Shown here: one piece after another, positions 34,468 through 44,046 of the stretch
Layout: every line of letters begins with the position of its first letter
How positions within the stretch are numbered: position 1 is the first letter of the stretch
Source of the DNA: an uncultured Bacteroidales bacterium
Lineage (GTDB): Bacteria; Bacteroidota; Bacteroidia; Bacteroidales; Bacteroidaceae
Length of the DNA: 64,000 nt
Direction: 5' to 3'
Assembly: GCA_902798425.1 (NCBI GenBank)
Contig: CADBWR010000007.1
Span: forward strand, 17,190 to 81,189
Translations under genes and position numbers: made by a program
The notes under the pieces: model-generated
Databases searched by the model: none
The model's input: only the letters and a program-made list of their open reading frames with translations
Told to the model about the DNA's origin: nothing

Positions 34468-36585
34468 TTATTTTAACTTAAAAGAAAATTCGTTTCCTTG
34501 TTGCCAAGCGGAATACTGCACACGCCCACCAGCGACAAAGCCGATGCGTACCATGCGCGAAACGGCAGGCATCTTACCTGCAACCTGATACAGCTGGACG
34601 GTGAGTAGTTTCTTGCGCAGCGTAGCCTCGATGGAGGTCTGACGATAGCAGCCTTCACGATAGCCAAAGCCGTCGCCCTCGTCTTCGTAGAGCTGACCAA
34701 CAGCCTTGCCTTCGGCATTGACACAGACGAGCAGTGTCAGTGAGTCAGTAGACAACTCGGCAGTGCTCTGAGCAAGATTAGCCAAAGGAATGACAGAACC
34801 AGGACGCTGGCGCAGTTCACACTGGTAGCCATCTTCCTGACTCTCAAGGGGTAGGCGGGGCCAATTGCCTTTAGGCACAGCCGTTTGCTCAGCCCACTGG
34901 GGACGCACTAAGAGGTCGCCACCCAAGAGGAAGGCACGGTCTTCGCTACGCAGCGAGAGGTCTTTATCATCGGCCATGAAGAGCGGACGCATGACGGGCA
35001 TACCCGTCTCGCTGGCTTCACGGAACAGCGTATAGATATAGGGCATGAGACGATAGCGGCGATTGATGGCCGTACGACAGACATCGAGCACCTCGGGAGT
35101 GAAAGCCCACGGCTCTTGAGCGATGGTACCCTTGGTATTGTGGTTGCGAACAAAGGGGAAGTAGACACCTAAGGCTGTCCACTGAGCCACCAGTTCGCCA
35201 TTGGAATTCTCGCAGAATCCACCGATGTCAGGACCATTGAAAGGCTGTCCGCTCAGTCCGAGTGTCAGCGTCATAGGAACGCTCAATTTCATGTGGTCAG
35301 GATGCGACAGATTATCGCCTGTCCACGTGGCAGCATAGCGCTGACCTCCCAAGAAGTTAGAGCGAGAAAGGATGAAGGGGCGCTTCAGCGGATTAGCCAA
35401 CAGCAATCCCTGACGACTGGCGCGTACCATATTCATGCCATAGACATTATGGAAGCGCAGATGAGGACCAGCTGTCACACCCTCGCCACCCTCGTGGCGA
35501 TTATCACGAGGCATCGTCTGTTCGGGCTGTCCGAAGATGGCAGGCTCGTTCATGTCGTTCCATACGCCATCGATACCTGTCGCCATGAAGTCCTTATAGA
35601 GAGTAGCCCACCAGCTGCGCACCTCAGGACGCGTGAAGTCAGGAAAATGGCAGGCACCAGGCCAAACATTGCCCTCGAAAAGCTTGCCATCGGCAGTCTT
35701 TACAAAGTAGTTGCCTGCCCTACCCTGGTCGTCGACGAAGTAACCCTTCTCTGCCTTCACACCAGGGTCAATCATATAGACTGTCTTGAAATGCTGCTGA
35801 TGCAGATAGTCATTCAACCTATGGGGATTGGCAAAACCATTGGGGTCAAACGTAAAGATGCGGTAGCCATCCATATAGTCGATATCCATCCAGATAACAT
35901 CGGACGGAATGTGGTGCTGACGAAGTTGGTCGGCAATCTCCATGACACGTCCATCAGGATAATAGGTGTGGCGACACTGGTGATAGCCCAACGACCACAG
36001 TGGAGGCAGTTCCATGTGACCAGTGAGATCGGCAAGTGCCTGCATGAGTTGGCGCACATTCTGACGCTCAATAACGATGACGCGGAATGCGGGACCCTCG
36101 CTCTCGAATACCACATCGTCAGCCGTACTGATGGTCTGATGCCAAGTATTGTCAGCAATAATGCCAAAGGCTGTACCATCGCTGCGTAAGCCCATCACCC
36201 AGGGGTGACTCTGATAGAGGTGAGAGCCTCCGTCAACACCATAGGCAGGATTGTCAATGTTCCAAAGAGAAATCTTACGGCCATTACGCTTCAGCGGACC
36301 TGTCACTTCGCCAGTGCCATAGAGGTCTACGCCTGTGCCCGTATGTATGGTTGCTATCTGTTTGCCATTGTTCTGAGAGAAAACCACTTTCAGACGCCAG
36401 TCTGCAGGCAGTGGTGACAAGGCTAATGGTTCGCGAACGAAGATGGGTGATGGTTGATGCTGCTTAGCTTCATAGCCAGCAGGATAGTAGACAGCAATGC
36501 TGTCGTCAGAAATAAAAGAGGTCTGAGCCATCGCAATCGCTGCGATGGCCAGACTTTGAAGGATGATAATCAATCTCTTCACCAT
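34468..36585 (-). CDS. GH31 alpha-glucosidase, classical motif
   Basis: A 705-residue enzyme with a signal peptide (LIIILQSLAIAAIAMA). The classical GH31 signature is complete: WMDIDYMDGYRIFTFD (about 232-247), nucleophile Asp344 in GVWNDMNEPAIF, acid/base Asp424 in AATWTGDN, and GGFCENSNGEL. C-terminal beta domains follow to FSFKLK; no sorting tail, so it is probably periplasmic. The motif set fits alpha-1,4/1,3-glucosidases of the glucosidase II/maltase type. It is the third gene of operon A. Confidence 0.92.
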   Translation of the reverse strand: MVKRLIIILQSLAIAAIAMAQTSFISDDSIAVYYPAGYEAKQHQPSPIFVREPLALSPLPADWRLKVVFSQNNGKQIATIHTGTGVDLYGTGEVTGPLKRNGRKISLWNIDNPAYGVDGGSHLYQSHPWVMGLRSDGTAFGIIADNTWHQTISTADDVVFESEGPAFRVIVIERQNVRQLMQALADLTGHMELPPLWSLGYHQCRHTYYPDGRVMEIADQLRQHHIPSDVIWMDIDYMDGYRIFTFDPNGFANPHRLNDYLHQQHFKTVYMIDPGVKAEKGYFVDDQGRAGNYFVKTADGKLFEGNVWPGACHFPDFTRPEVRSWWATLYKDFMATGIDGVWNDMNEPAIFGQPEQTMPRDNRHEGGEGVTAGPHLRFHNVYGMNMVRASRQGLLLANPLKRPFILSRSNFLGGQRYAATWTGDNLSHPDHMKLSVPMTLTLGLSGQPFNGPDIGGFCENSNGELVAQWTALGVYFPFVRNHNTKGTIAQEPWAFTPEVLDVCRTAINRRYRLMPYIYTLFREASETGMPVMRPLFMADDKDLSLRSEDRAFLLGGDLLVRPQWAEQTAVPKGNWPRLPLESQEDGYQCELRQRPGSVIPLANLAQSTAELSTDSLTLLVCVNAEGKAVGQLYEDEGDGFGYREGCYRQTSIEATLRKKLLTVQLYQVAGKMPAVSRMVRIGFVAGGRVQYSAWQQGNEFSFKLK

Positions 36586-36628
36586 AAAAACTAACTTATT
36601 ACTAAACTAACTAACTACTAAACTCACG

Positions 36629-37348
36629 TTATTTTACCAACTCGGCGTGCACCGTCTCGTTGAACAAGTCAACGGTGATGCGGTAACGACCATCGCGGCT
36701 AATCTCCCACTTGGTGTCGTTGCCACCAGTGCGGAAAGTATTGTCCTTCAGGATGTCGGTACCCTGATGATAGGGATGAATAGCTTTGGGATACCAGCGG
36801 TCTTGACCTTGGAACTTGAAACTAGTAGGCTCTTCAACCTCAGGATGGCGCTTCAGCTCACCCTCCCACGTCCAAACGTAGGGGTTGTCAATGCTCTGCT
36901 GCATGAGTAGCATTTTGCCCTCACTCTTCCACCCTACCTCAGTAGCGCCACCGGCAATAAACAACTCGCCCCATGGCAGGACAATCTCGCCACGCAACTG
37001 TTTGTGCTGAGTATTGAGGTGGAAACGATACTGGCTATCAGAAACCAGCACCTGCCAGGCAGCACTCTTGGCATCCTTGGACTCAACATAGGCCAGTCCG
37101 TTGTTGACGATATTGGCATCGGGAACAGTGGCCACGAGATAGGTTGTCTGCTTGCCAGCCTTGCGGGTTGACATAATGCGCAACTCACCAGCATTCAGGC
37201 GTCCGGCATATTTATAGTCACCATCAGCAAGCTGTGTCAGTTTCTGGGTGCCACCAGGAACAGCTGTTCCGGAAATCCAGAGATCTTGCGCAATAGCGTT
37301 GCTGACGAATAATGAGAATATAATCAATGATAAATAACGACGTATCAT
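36629..37348 (-). CDS. SusE/SusF-like secreted glycan-binding protein
   Basis: A 239-residue protein with a signal peptide (IIFSLFVSNAIAQ) and two beta-sandwich units: LWISGTAVPGGTQKL ... GELRIMSTR and LFIAGGATEVGWK ... RTGGNDTKWEISRDGRYRI. This is the SusE/SusF binding-module layout, closely paralogous to residues 20-230 of the 28228-29139 product but without its tail. No lipobox. Second gene of operon A, 15 bases downstream of a GH31 gene, as its paralogue is: the pair GH31 plus SusE-like appears twice in the operon. Confidence 0.75.
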   Translation of the reverse strand: MIRRYLSLIIFSLFVSNAIAQDLWISGTAVPGGTQKLTQLADGDYKYAGRLNAGELRIMSTRKAGKQTTYLVATVPDANIVNNGLAYVESKDAKSAAWQVLVSDSQYRFHLNTQHKQLRGEIVLPWGELFIAGGATEVGWKSEGKMLLMQQSIDNPYVWTWEGELKRHPEVEEPTSFKFQGQDRWYPKAIHPYHQGTDILKDNTFRTGGNDTKWEISRDGRYRITVDLFNETVHAELVK

Positions 37349-37363
37349 AATGGGCTTCCTTTC

Positions 37364-39616
37364 TTACTTATTTAACTTTACTACAATAGACTGCTGGCAC
37401 GAAGTGTGCGGAATATTCACGGTAACGAGGCGGCTCTGCAGGTTGTAGCTCCAGGTGTCAGAGGCCATCTGCTTGCCATTGACCATCACAGAAGAAGGAC
37501 GCTGCTGAGCAAGGAACTCAACGGTATAGGCTCTGCCAGTAGGCATACCCGGGAACTGTCCCTCACGGGGATGAATAGTCAACTGATTACCCTCGTGCGA
37601 GATGCGGGTCCATGTAAAGGCTCCCTGCTTGTAACCCTCGGTATCGTTCTCGTCCTCATAGAGCGATGTCTCACCATTAGCGCCTGGTACCACTTTGAGA
37701 ATCAGACGGTCAGGACGCTTATTCAGATTCATCACGGGAGGATAGTTGACGATGACGCTACCAGCACGATAGAAATAAGGTATCTCCTCCATCGTATACC
37801 TATCGGTGAAGATACGATTGCCAGCAACTACCTGGTTGCGGCAGACATCGAACCACTTACCTTCTGGCAGCCATGTACGGCGCACTGTCATACCATCGGC
37901 ACCAGCCTTGGTGACTACGGGAGCAACAAGAATGTCGTCGCCAAACATATATTCATCTTCAAAGAGATAGGCATTGTTGGCTTCAGGCCACTCATAGTAG
38001 AGCGGACGGCAGATGCTGACACCCGTGTCGTAGGCTTGGCGGGCAGCGGTATAGATATAGGGCATCAAGGCATAGCGCAGTTTAACAGTCTGCAGCAGCT
38101 GCTGGAAATTGTCATACTTCCAGATGCGGCGCTCAATGCCTTCCCAGTTGGTAGCATGGGTACGGAATACGGGTGTGAAGACACCATACTGCATCCAGCG
38201 CAGATAAATCTGACCATCGTTGGGACCTGTCTGCTGGTGTCCACCGAGGTCGTGGCCCCAATAGCCAAAGCAGACATTAGAAGCTGTGGCGGTAAAATAT
38301 GGCTGCCAACCCAGCGTACCAAAAGTTGTAAATGAGTCGCCAGAGAAACCGATAGGATAACGGTGGCTACCCAGTCCACCCCAGCGATGGAAGATAAGGG
38401 GACGACGATCGGGACGATTCAGGAGCATGTCGTTATAGAAGACGTGGTTGCACCAGAAAGTCTCGCTGAGTCCATTGACATACTTGCTGGTGAGGTTCTG
38501 TTGCCAGTCGAGCCACCAGAAGTCAACACCCTGCTTTTCACGGGCACGGATGATGCGGTTGAACATATTGTGATAGAAGCGGCCATCGCTCAGATTCCAA
38601 GGAACGACCTTGGTATCCTTATTCATACCCATATCCTCACGCAGTTCGGTAAAGTAATCTTCATCGTCATCAACACCATCAGCCGGGTGCAGGTTGAGCG
38701 ACACGCGGAGACCTTGCTTATGCATCCACTCGATGAGTCCTTCAGGATCGGGAATTGCTGTTTTGTCCCATGTCCAACCAGTCCATCCTTGGGTGTGCCA
38801 GTCCATATCGAAAATCATCACATCCATAGGGATCTGGAAACGCTTGACATCATTGACAATCTCCATAAACTCGTCGCTGGTGTAGCGCTGGTACTTGCTG
38901 TACCAATAGCCCAGCACAAAGAGCGGGGGCATGGGCTGACGACCAGCTACCTTGATATAATCGCCTAATGCTTTCTTATACTGATGGCCGTAACCCATAA
39001 AGTACCAGTCAATAGCATTCTTGTCAACAGGTTCTGCTAACCACTCAATGCCATCAACCTGCTTGTCGAAAGCAAAAGTTGTAGAACCGTCACCACGCTT
39101 AGTGCGAGGAGACTCGTCGATGATGCTCCAGCCGGCACGCGACAGCAGACCATTCTCCATTTCCTGACGTTTGTTGTCACCTATTTGTCCATCCAGCGTA
39201 CGAGTGGTTCCTTTGAGGTTCATGGCATCATCCTTACCAGGATACCACACAACACGGCGTCCATTGAGCGACATGCTCACTGAGAGGACATCAGCAGAAG
39301 GATGACGACCGTCGATGACTCCACCTTTCTTATATTTAAGCGTCAGCGCATCGGTAGTAATGGTCAGCCAGCCGTCTTTTTCCTCTGTAGTGAAAGCAGG
39401 AACAGGCAGACGACGATTCACAATGGCAAAGGTGGCACGGTCTTCAAAGAGTGCGCGATCACTGTACTGGATACGTATCATCTCAGGTGTCAGCACGGTA
39501 AAGCGAGCCTTGCCAGCATTGACAACAGCATCAGGGTGAGCCACTGGGTTCAGTTCCTGAGCGGATACAGAGTCCATACAGAATAAAATGGTTAGAAGTG
39601 CGAATATCTTTTTCAT
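37364..39616 (-). CDS. GH31 family glycosidase, first gene of operon A
   Basis: A 750-residue exported enzyme; the start is the Met of MKKIFALLTILFCMDSVSAQ (a longer frame would run into the promoter). Strongly paralogous to the 29141-31567 product: the same FTVLTPEMIRIQYS, MPPLFVLGYWYSKYQRY, nucleophile segment VDFWWLDWQQN with Asp370, acid/base candidate Asp427 in GFSGD, and GYWGHDLGGH. It lacks that paralogue's C-terminal sorting tail, ending NIPHTSCQQSIVVKLNK, so the two may act in different places. Specificity unassigned. Its promoter (39640-39647) carries the shared activator half-site. Confidence 0.88.
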   Translation of the reverse strand: MKKIFALLTILFCMDSVSAQELNPVAHPDAVVNAGKARFTVLTPEMIRIQYSDRALFEDRATFAIVNRRLPVPAFTTEEKDGWLTITTDALTLKYKKGGVIDGRHPSADVLSVSMSLNGRRVVWYPGKDDAMNLKGTTRTLDGQIGDNKRQEMENGLLSRAGWSIIDESPRTKRGDGSTTFAFDKQVDGIEWLAEPVDKNAIDWYFMGYGHQYKKALGDYIKVAGRQPMPPLFVLGYWYSKYQRYTSDEFMEIVNDVKRFQIPMDVMIFDMDWHTQGWTGWTWDKTAIPDPEGLIEWMHKQGLRVSLNLHPADGVDDDEDYFTELREDMGMNKDTKVVPWNLSDGRFYHNMFNRIIRAREKQGVDFWWLDWQQNLTSKYVNGLSETFWCNHVFYNDMLLNRPDRRPLIFHRWGGLGSHRYPIGFSGDSFTTFGTLGWQPYFTATASNVCFGYWGHDLGGHQQTGPNDGQIYLRWMQYGVFTPVFRTHATNWEGIERRIWKYDNFQQLLQTVKLRYALMPYIYTAARQAYDTGVSICRPLYYEWPEANNAYLFEDEYMFGDDILVAPVVTKAGADGMTVRRTWLPEGKWFDVCRNQVVAGNRIFTDRYTMEEIPYFYRAGSVIVNYPPVMNLNKRPDRLILKVVPGANGETSLYEDENDTEGYKQGAFTWTRISHEGNQLTIHPREGQFPGMPTGRAYTVEFLAQQRPSSVMVNGKQMASDTWSYNLQSRLVTVNIPHTSCQQSIVVKLNK

Positions 39617-39639
39617 ACGTTTTAGAAATTTTTCTGCTG

Positions 39640-39647
39640 CAAAGGTA
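39640..39647 (-). promoter_or_regulatory. -7 element of operon A (GH31 cluster)
   Basis: The minus strand reads TACCTTTG; no TTTG lies at -33, as expected for an activator-dependent promoter. The half-site TTATACAA ends exactly 35 nt upstream. Confidence 0.75.
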
Positions 39648-39682
39648 GGACTTAATGCGAGGAAAAAGAAGTTTGCAAGACA

Positions 39683-39709
39683 TTGTATAATCAATATCCG
39701 GTTATACAA
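39683..39709. promoter_or_regulatory. Activator dyad of operon A
   Basis: TTGTATAA (39683-39690), 11 nt, TTATACAA (39702-39709). The proximal half begins 35 nt from the -7 element at 39640-39647. Same dyad as at 49267-49293 and 58031-58058. Confidence 0.7.
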
Positions 39710-39737
39710 ACAAAAAGCCGCTGATAATCAGCGGCTT
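39709..39737 (-). terminator. Terminator of the SusR-like regulator gene
   Basis: On the minus strand a perfect 10-bp stem (39715-39724 with 39728-39737, 3-nt loop) is followed by TTTTTGTTTG. Confidence 0.85.
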
Positions 39738-39758
39738 AACTATTCACGTTATAGTGTC

Positions 39759-39787
39759 TTGTATAACGGAAATATTGCTTTGTATAG
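39759..39787. promoter_or_regulatory. Auxiliary half-sites upstream of operon A
   Basis: TTGTATAA (39759-39766) and TTGTATAG (39780-39787) are direct repeats spaced 21 bp, two helical turns, between the regulator stop and its terminator. The first lies 76 bp from the proximal operator half. Confidence 0.45.
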
Positions 39788-39791
39788 CACT

Positions 39792-41408
39792 CTATATCTC
39801 CATTATGAGCTGTTCAAACTGGTCATTATCGACCTTTGAGCGGTTTTTGATGCGTGTCTTGTAGGTATTCACGGTATGAACCGAATAATCAAGGAAATTA
39901 GCAATGCGATCACTATCAGTAATACCCAATCGGATGAGTGCAAAAATACGCATCTCACTTGTTAATGAATGATCATTGGCAGGCTCTTTGCGGTCTTTTT
40001 CCTCGAACAGTTCGTTATACTTTGCAACAAACTGTGGGAAAAGTTTGAGGAATGTCTGGTCAAAAGACTCAAACATGTTCTCACGCTCAGCATTCAGTGC
40101 CGACTGCTTCAGGGTGGTGCGCAGGTCATCATACTGGCATGCCACAATCTTGCGGTCAAGGGCTAAGTAGAGTTTCTCTAACTTTGCAATATACTCCGCA
40201 TTGGTGTAGAAAGAGCGACCAATATACTCGTTCTTAATCTTGTTTGCCTCCTTGAGCTGATGAATCACAGAAGAAAGCTGGTCATTCTTAACTTGCAACT
40301 CATCCAGCTGCTGACGAATCGTCGCACGTGCCTCTGTCAGTTTGCGATTCTTCCTATGGATGGTCCAATAGCTGCCCAAAATGCCAAGCAACAAGGCTAC
40401 AGCCAAGCCCGTGGCAGCAAAGAGCCAGTTGCGCTGACTCATCAGTGCCACATAGCGGTCTTGCTCAATAATGGGCAGAATATCGTTAATTTCCACCTTG
40501 CGCAGACGCGTTCCGTAGAAGTTGACGTCCTCCAAAGCCTGGTGCACATAGCGGCTGGCTCGGTCGTAGTCTCCCTGCTTATATACCAGGCGCGACAAAT
40601 GGTAAAGGGCAGTAATCTCACGTGTTGCTGTCTCGTTATCCGCAATAGCCGACTGGGCAAAATAGCTGATGGCTTTCTCCTCGTCGTCCAGATAGATATA
40701 GGCCCATGCCATCTCTGCAGTAGTCATTGCACGCTGGTGCAGGTTGGAGTCGCAGAGTTGCAAGACATTCTCAAAAGAGGCCAATGCTTCATGGAACTGA
40801 TGATTGCGCATCTGGTGCGACCCCGTAAAGGACCACCACTCCATGCTGTTTTCTGGGAAGAGCTGTTTCAGCGAGTCGAGGTAGGCATTGCTCTGCGTGA
40901 TGTATTTGGTATAATATGGCTCTTCTCTGACATAGTCTGCCATGGAGCGCCACAAGTTGCAGTTCTGCTGATAATAGTCTTTCAACAAGTCGCCCTTCAA
41001 ATGTGAACGGTCGATGGTCTGCAACAATGCATGAGCTTCAGAGAGTATGCCCGCAGATATCAAGGAGAAGGCAATAGCATTCTTGGCCTTTACCACTTTG
41101 TCTTGGTCGCCCGAAGTCTGTGCTGACTCCAGACAAGCGGAAGCATAAAAACGTGCAGAGTCATAGCAATAGGCTCTGTATTCGTCGAATAAGGCATAGA
41201 GTTGTTCGTACTCACGACCATTCTCACGAGCTTTGGCTAATCCTTGACGCAACTGCTCTATACGGTCAGTGCGCTGATGGTCGAAATAGTCACGACGGTC
41301 AAGACTCTTATCGAGTTTGTCCAGCCAGATATTGGAATCACCTGCAAATGCTGTCTTACCGGACAGCATAAGTAATAGTAGTAATAGGTATGTCAATTTC
41401 ACATTCAT
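39792..41408 (-). CDS. SusR/DUF6377-like membrane-spanning transcriptional regulator
   Basis: A 538-residue protein: signal or anchor helix at 5-22, a periplasmic helical TPR-like sensor region (about 25-325), one membrane helix (WLFAATGLAVALLLGILGSYW, 328-348), a cytoplasmic coiled coil (RKLTEARATIRQQLDELQVK onward), and a C-terminal LuxR-like helix-turn-helix (MRIFALIRLGITDSDRIANFLDYSVHTVNTYKTRI). This is the layout of SusR, the activator of the starch locus of Bacteroides, now grouped as DUF6377. It is the only regulator in the locus and lies between operons A and B; it is the best candidate to bind the TTGTATAA/TTATACAA dyads. Its own promoter lacks that site. Confidence 0.85.
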   Translation of the reverse strand: MNVKLTYLLLLLLMLSGKTAFAGDSNIWLDKLDKSLDRRDYFDHQRTDRIEQLRQGLAKARENGREYEQLYALFDEYRAYCYDSARFYASACLESAQTSGDQDKVVKAKNAIAFSLISAGILSEAHALLQTIDRSHLKGDLLKDYYQQNCNLWRSMADYVREEPYYTKYITQSNAYLDSLKQLFPENSMEWWSFTGSHQMRNHQFHEALASFENVLQLCDSNLHQRAMTTAEMAWAYIYLDDEEKAISYFAQSAIADNETATREITALYHLSRLVYKQGDYDRASRYVHQALEDVNFYGTRLRKVEINDILPIIEQDRYVALMSQRNWLFAATGLAVALLLGILGSYWTIHRKNRKLTEARATIRQQLDELQVKNDQLSSVIHQLKEANKIKNEYIGRSFYTNAEYIAKLEKLYLALDRKIVACQYDDLRTTLKQSALNAERENMFESFDQTFLKLFPQFVAKYNELFEEKDRKEPANDHSLTSEMRIFALIRLGITDSDRIANFLDYSVHTVNTYKTRIKNRSKVDNDQFEQLIMEI

Positions 41409-41442
41409 ATCTGTTCTCCACGGTTAGTGTCGTTTCAGCATG

Positions 41443-41450
41443 CAAAATTA
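41443..41450 (-). promoter_or_regulatory. -7 element of the regulator gene
   Basis: The minus strand reads TAATTTTG followed by C, 34 bases before the ATG. No activator half-site is seen upstream. Confidence 0.5.
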
Positions 41451-41520
41451 ATAAAAAAATCAAGAACAGAAAAATTAATTATAGAATTATTTTGTAACAG
41501 CGCATTTTAAATGCAAATTT

Positions 41521-41562
41521 CATCCCGCTCTGCTCAACATCAGATGAAGAGAGAGCGGGATG
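41521..41562 (-). terminator. Hairpin after operon B
   Basis: Perfect 11-bp arms (41521-41531 and 41552-41562) with a 20-nt loop, 32 bases past the GH43 stop. Only a weak T tract follows on the minus strand. Confidence 0.45.
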
Positions 41563-41594
41563 AAAAGAGGTTGATGATTGATAAAAACTATGGG

Positions 41595-42848
41595 TCAAAG
41601 CTTCAGAAGTTTCTCTGTTCTGATGCTGTTCTTACCTTTTAATTGTACGATATAAGGGCCAGAGGCCACCTTACTGGTATCGATGATGGCGGTACGAGAG
41701 GCAGTACCCTTGCCAAGGGTGACTCCACTCATACTGATCAGTTGCCAAGAGAAAGGGCTGTCATTGTCTGCCTCGACGCGCAACATATCGCGGTTCTCGG
41801 TAGGCATGAGGATAAAGCTGTTGTCGAGTGCTGTTTCCTCCATACCGGCAGCCTCTCCAAAGAGTGGAACTTCTGCCTCTACAGAAGGTTGCGAATTCTT
41901 GATGGTAGGCCATCCGTCGCTACCCCACTCTATCTTGTCAAGGTAGACCACACGACCTGCTTCGACATCACTGGCCTGGAAACCATGATAGAGCACCCAA
42001 GTCTGACCGGCATCATCGGTAACAAACTCCGAGCAGTGACCAGGGCCAAAAACATGACTGCTCTTGGTGAGTAGCGTACTGAAGTTGTCGCCTATGGCAC
42101 TACGTCCTTGTCGGTCGACATAGGGTCCGAAGAGATTGCGCGAGCGTGCAACCACCAGGCGATAGGTACTCTTTGCACCCTCACAGCAAGAACCAGCAGA
42201 GCCAATGAGATAGAAGAAACCAGCGTGTTTCACTATCATCGTGGCCTCTATCAGTCCACCAGCAATCTTCTGGGGTGTACAGCCCTCCTTGATGCTCAGG
42301 CCATCTGCAGTGAGCTCAACACCATAGATATCATGGAAAGAGCCCCAAAAGAGATAGTTACGTCCGTCTTCTTGAATGAAGAAGGGGTCTATGCAGTTCT
42401 CAATATTTACCTCAGAAGAGATAAACAATTTATGAGCATCGTGGAAGCCACCATTGGGACGGTCACTAACAGCAACACCTATACCACACTCCCAGGTCTT
42501 GCCCCACTCTGACTTAGAGTAGTAGAGCACGTACTGACCATCGATATAGTTGATATCAGGAGCCCATATACCACCATTAGGAACGAAGTCCATAGGACGA
42601 GTGCGGTCGTTGAATGCCGTACCGGCATAGACCCAGTTGACGAGGTTCTTGGAACGGTAGATAGGCACGTTATGCGTATCCTCGGTAGCATAGATATAGA
42701 AGAAACCATCGGCAGCCTTGATAATCGTTGGATCGGGAAGGCTGTAGCGGATGACGGGATTCTGATAGGTGTCACTACTGCCTGCCTTGACCGTGCAAGA
42801 TAAGCAGGTCAAGGACAGGACTATTGTGAATAACTTAAAACAATTCAT
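41595..42848 (-). CDS. GH43-like glycosidase with type IX sorting domain
   Basis: A 417-residue exported enzyme. Five-bladed propeller of GH43: catalytic base Asp39 in YSLPDPTII, pKa-modulating Asp154 in ENCIDPFFI, catalytic acid Glu201 in GGLIEATMIV, with GIWAPDINYIDGQYVLYYS between. Family members act on arabinofuranosides, xylosides and also galactofuranosides, so it could trim furanose side chains. Residues from about 335 (FILMPTENRDMLRV ... GPYIVQLKGKNSIRTEKLLKL) form a type A sorting domain, so it is probably surface-exposed. It is the last gene of the SusC operon. Confidence 0.82.
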   Translation of the reverse strand: MNCFKLFTIVLSLTCLSCTVKAGSSDTYQNPVIRYSLPDPTIIKAADGFFYIYATEDTHNVPIYRSKNLVNWVYAGTAFNDRTRPMDFVPNGGIWAPDINYIDGQYVLYYSKSEWGKTWECGIGVAVSDRPNGGFHDAHKLFISSEVNIENCIDPFFIQEDGRNYLFWGSFHDIYGVELTADGLSIKEGCTPQKIAGGLIEATMIVKHAGFFYLIGSAGSCCEGAKSTYRLVVARSRNLFGPYVDRQGRSAIGDNFSTLLTKSSHVFGPGHCSEFVTDDAGQTWVLYHGFQASDVEAGRVVYLDKIEWGSDGWPTIKNSQPSVEAEVPLFGEAAGMEETALDNSFILMPTENRDMLRVEADNDSPFSWQLISMSGVTLGKGTASRTAIIDTSKVASGPYIVQLKGKNSIRTEKLLKL

Positions 42849-42862
42849 AGAATCAAAGGAAT

Positions 42863-44011
42863 TTATTCTGCAGGTTCAAACGTTGTGTGCAAGTCGGTAG
42901 CCAGCAGACAGAGCGTGAAGGTATAGCGACCACTGACACTGGGTACCCACTTAATATCACCACCAGCACCTTGCAGACGATACATGTTGAGACGATGGTC
43001 TGTCAATGGGTCAGCATGATCTTCAGGTGCAAAGAAGAAGTTGTCGCCCCAGCCACCACCAAGACCAATCTTGATTTCACCACCGGCAATGAACTCACCA
43101 GTCCATGCATAGTAGTACGGCTCACGGGCACTGCCTACCATATCCATGTGGCCATCAGGTGTATTGGTATTCCAACCTACAGAGCAGCCATTACCGCAAA
43201 TCCAGATAACATCCGGACTGGGCAGTGTGACAATATCGAGCACGCGGCAGTCATTGTACTCAGGATTGGTGTCTACAATAATGGTGCGACGACCAGTAAA
43301 GAGATTCTCGAACTCGGTGTAGTCGCCCTCAGATACATATGCCATCTGCTGACCATCTCCATTGACGTCCATACCATAGACAGGATATGCTTCCTCACTT
43401 GTTGTGAAATGGTAAGAGCAAGCTTTCAGGTTAACGGTAGCCTCATAGATTCCTGTACCCAACTGGCGCTGTTCCAGACGCTGGTTAGTCACAGCACCTG
43501 TCTCACTGTCGGTCATGATCATATAGAGATAGGTAGGATACTTTTCATAACCAGTAGCTGTCAGTTCAATAGTAGACACTTCAGGGCGTACATAGCGGCT
43601 CTCGTTATGGAACTCACTGACCACCTGAGCAATGACACGTACAGACTGGCCAGGCAATGCCCAACGTGCCAACATAGAGTTGAACTCATCGTGAGTAAGT
43701 GTCAGACTGAGCTGTTTGCCAGCATCAATGTAGGCCGAGCGCTGATCTTTCATGGATGCAGGATAGAAGCACAGCTTATAGGTCACTTCATCGTCAGGAG
43801 ATACGGGACTGGTAGCCTTGCTCCACGTAAAGGTAACAGCAGGCTTATTGCCGAGACTCTTGTCGAGCACAATCTCCTGAACAGAACTTTGAATGTGCAT
43901 CTCGTCAGCATTGTAAGGCAGCGAGAAATATTCCGGGTCTTTATTGCAGGAGCACAGCACAGCAATAAGAGCACAGACAATGCTGAATTTATATAACAGT
44001 TGCTTTTTCAT
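42863..44011 (-). CDS. SusE-like surface lipoprotein
   Basis: A 382-residue lipoprotein; ATG at 44011 chosen (the frame opens upstream only with TTG). Signal and lipobox end at Cys22 (LIAVLCSC). N-terminal SusE domain with fibronectin-like strands (VTFTWSKATSPVSPDDEVTYKLCFY), then two glycan-binding beta sandwiches (YMIMTDSETGAV ... and IWICGNGCSVGWN ... GGDIKWVPSVSGRYTFTL). Position directly after susD supports a surface glycan-binding role. Third gene of operon B. Confidence 0.82.
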   Translation of the reverse strand: MKKQLLYKFSIVCALIAVLCSCNKDPEYFSLPYNADEMHIQSSVQEIVLDKSLGNKPAVTFTWSKATSPVSPDDEVTYKLCFYPASMKDQRSAYIDAGKQLSLTLTHDEFNSMLARWALPGQSVRVIAQVVSEFHNESRYVRPEVSTIELTATGYEKYPTYLYMIMTDSETGAVTNQRLEQRQLGTGIYEATVNLKACSYHFTTSEEAYPVYGMDVNGDGQQMAYVSEGDYTEFENLFTGRRTIIVDTNPEYNDCRVLDIVTLPSPDVIWICGNGCSVGWNTNTPDGHMDMVGSAREPYYYAWTGEFIAGGEIKIGLGGGWGDNFFFAPEDHADPLTDHRLNMYRLQGAGGDIKWVPSVSGRYTFTLCLLATDLHTTFEPAE

Positions 44012-44043
44012 AATTATCAATTATCAGTTTTCAATTATCAATT
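44012..44043. repeat. Short AT-rich repeat between susD and susE-like genes
   Basis: Words AATTATCAATTATCAG and TTTTCAATTATCAATT, of the same filler kind as 19331-19362. Confidence 0.55.
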
Positions 44044-44046
44044 GCC

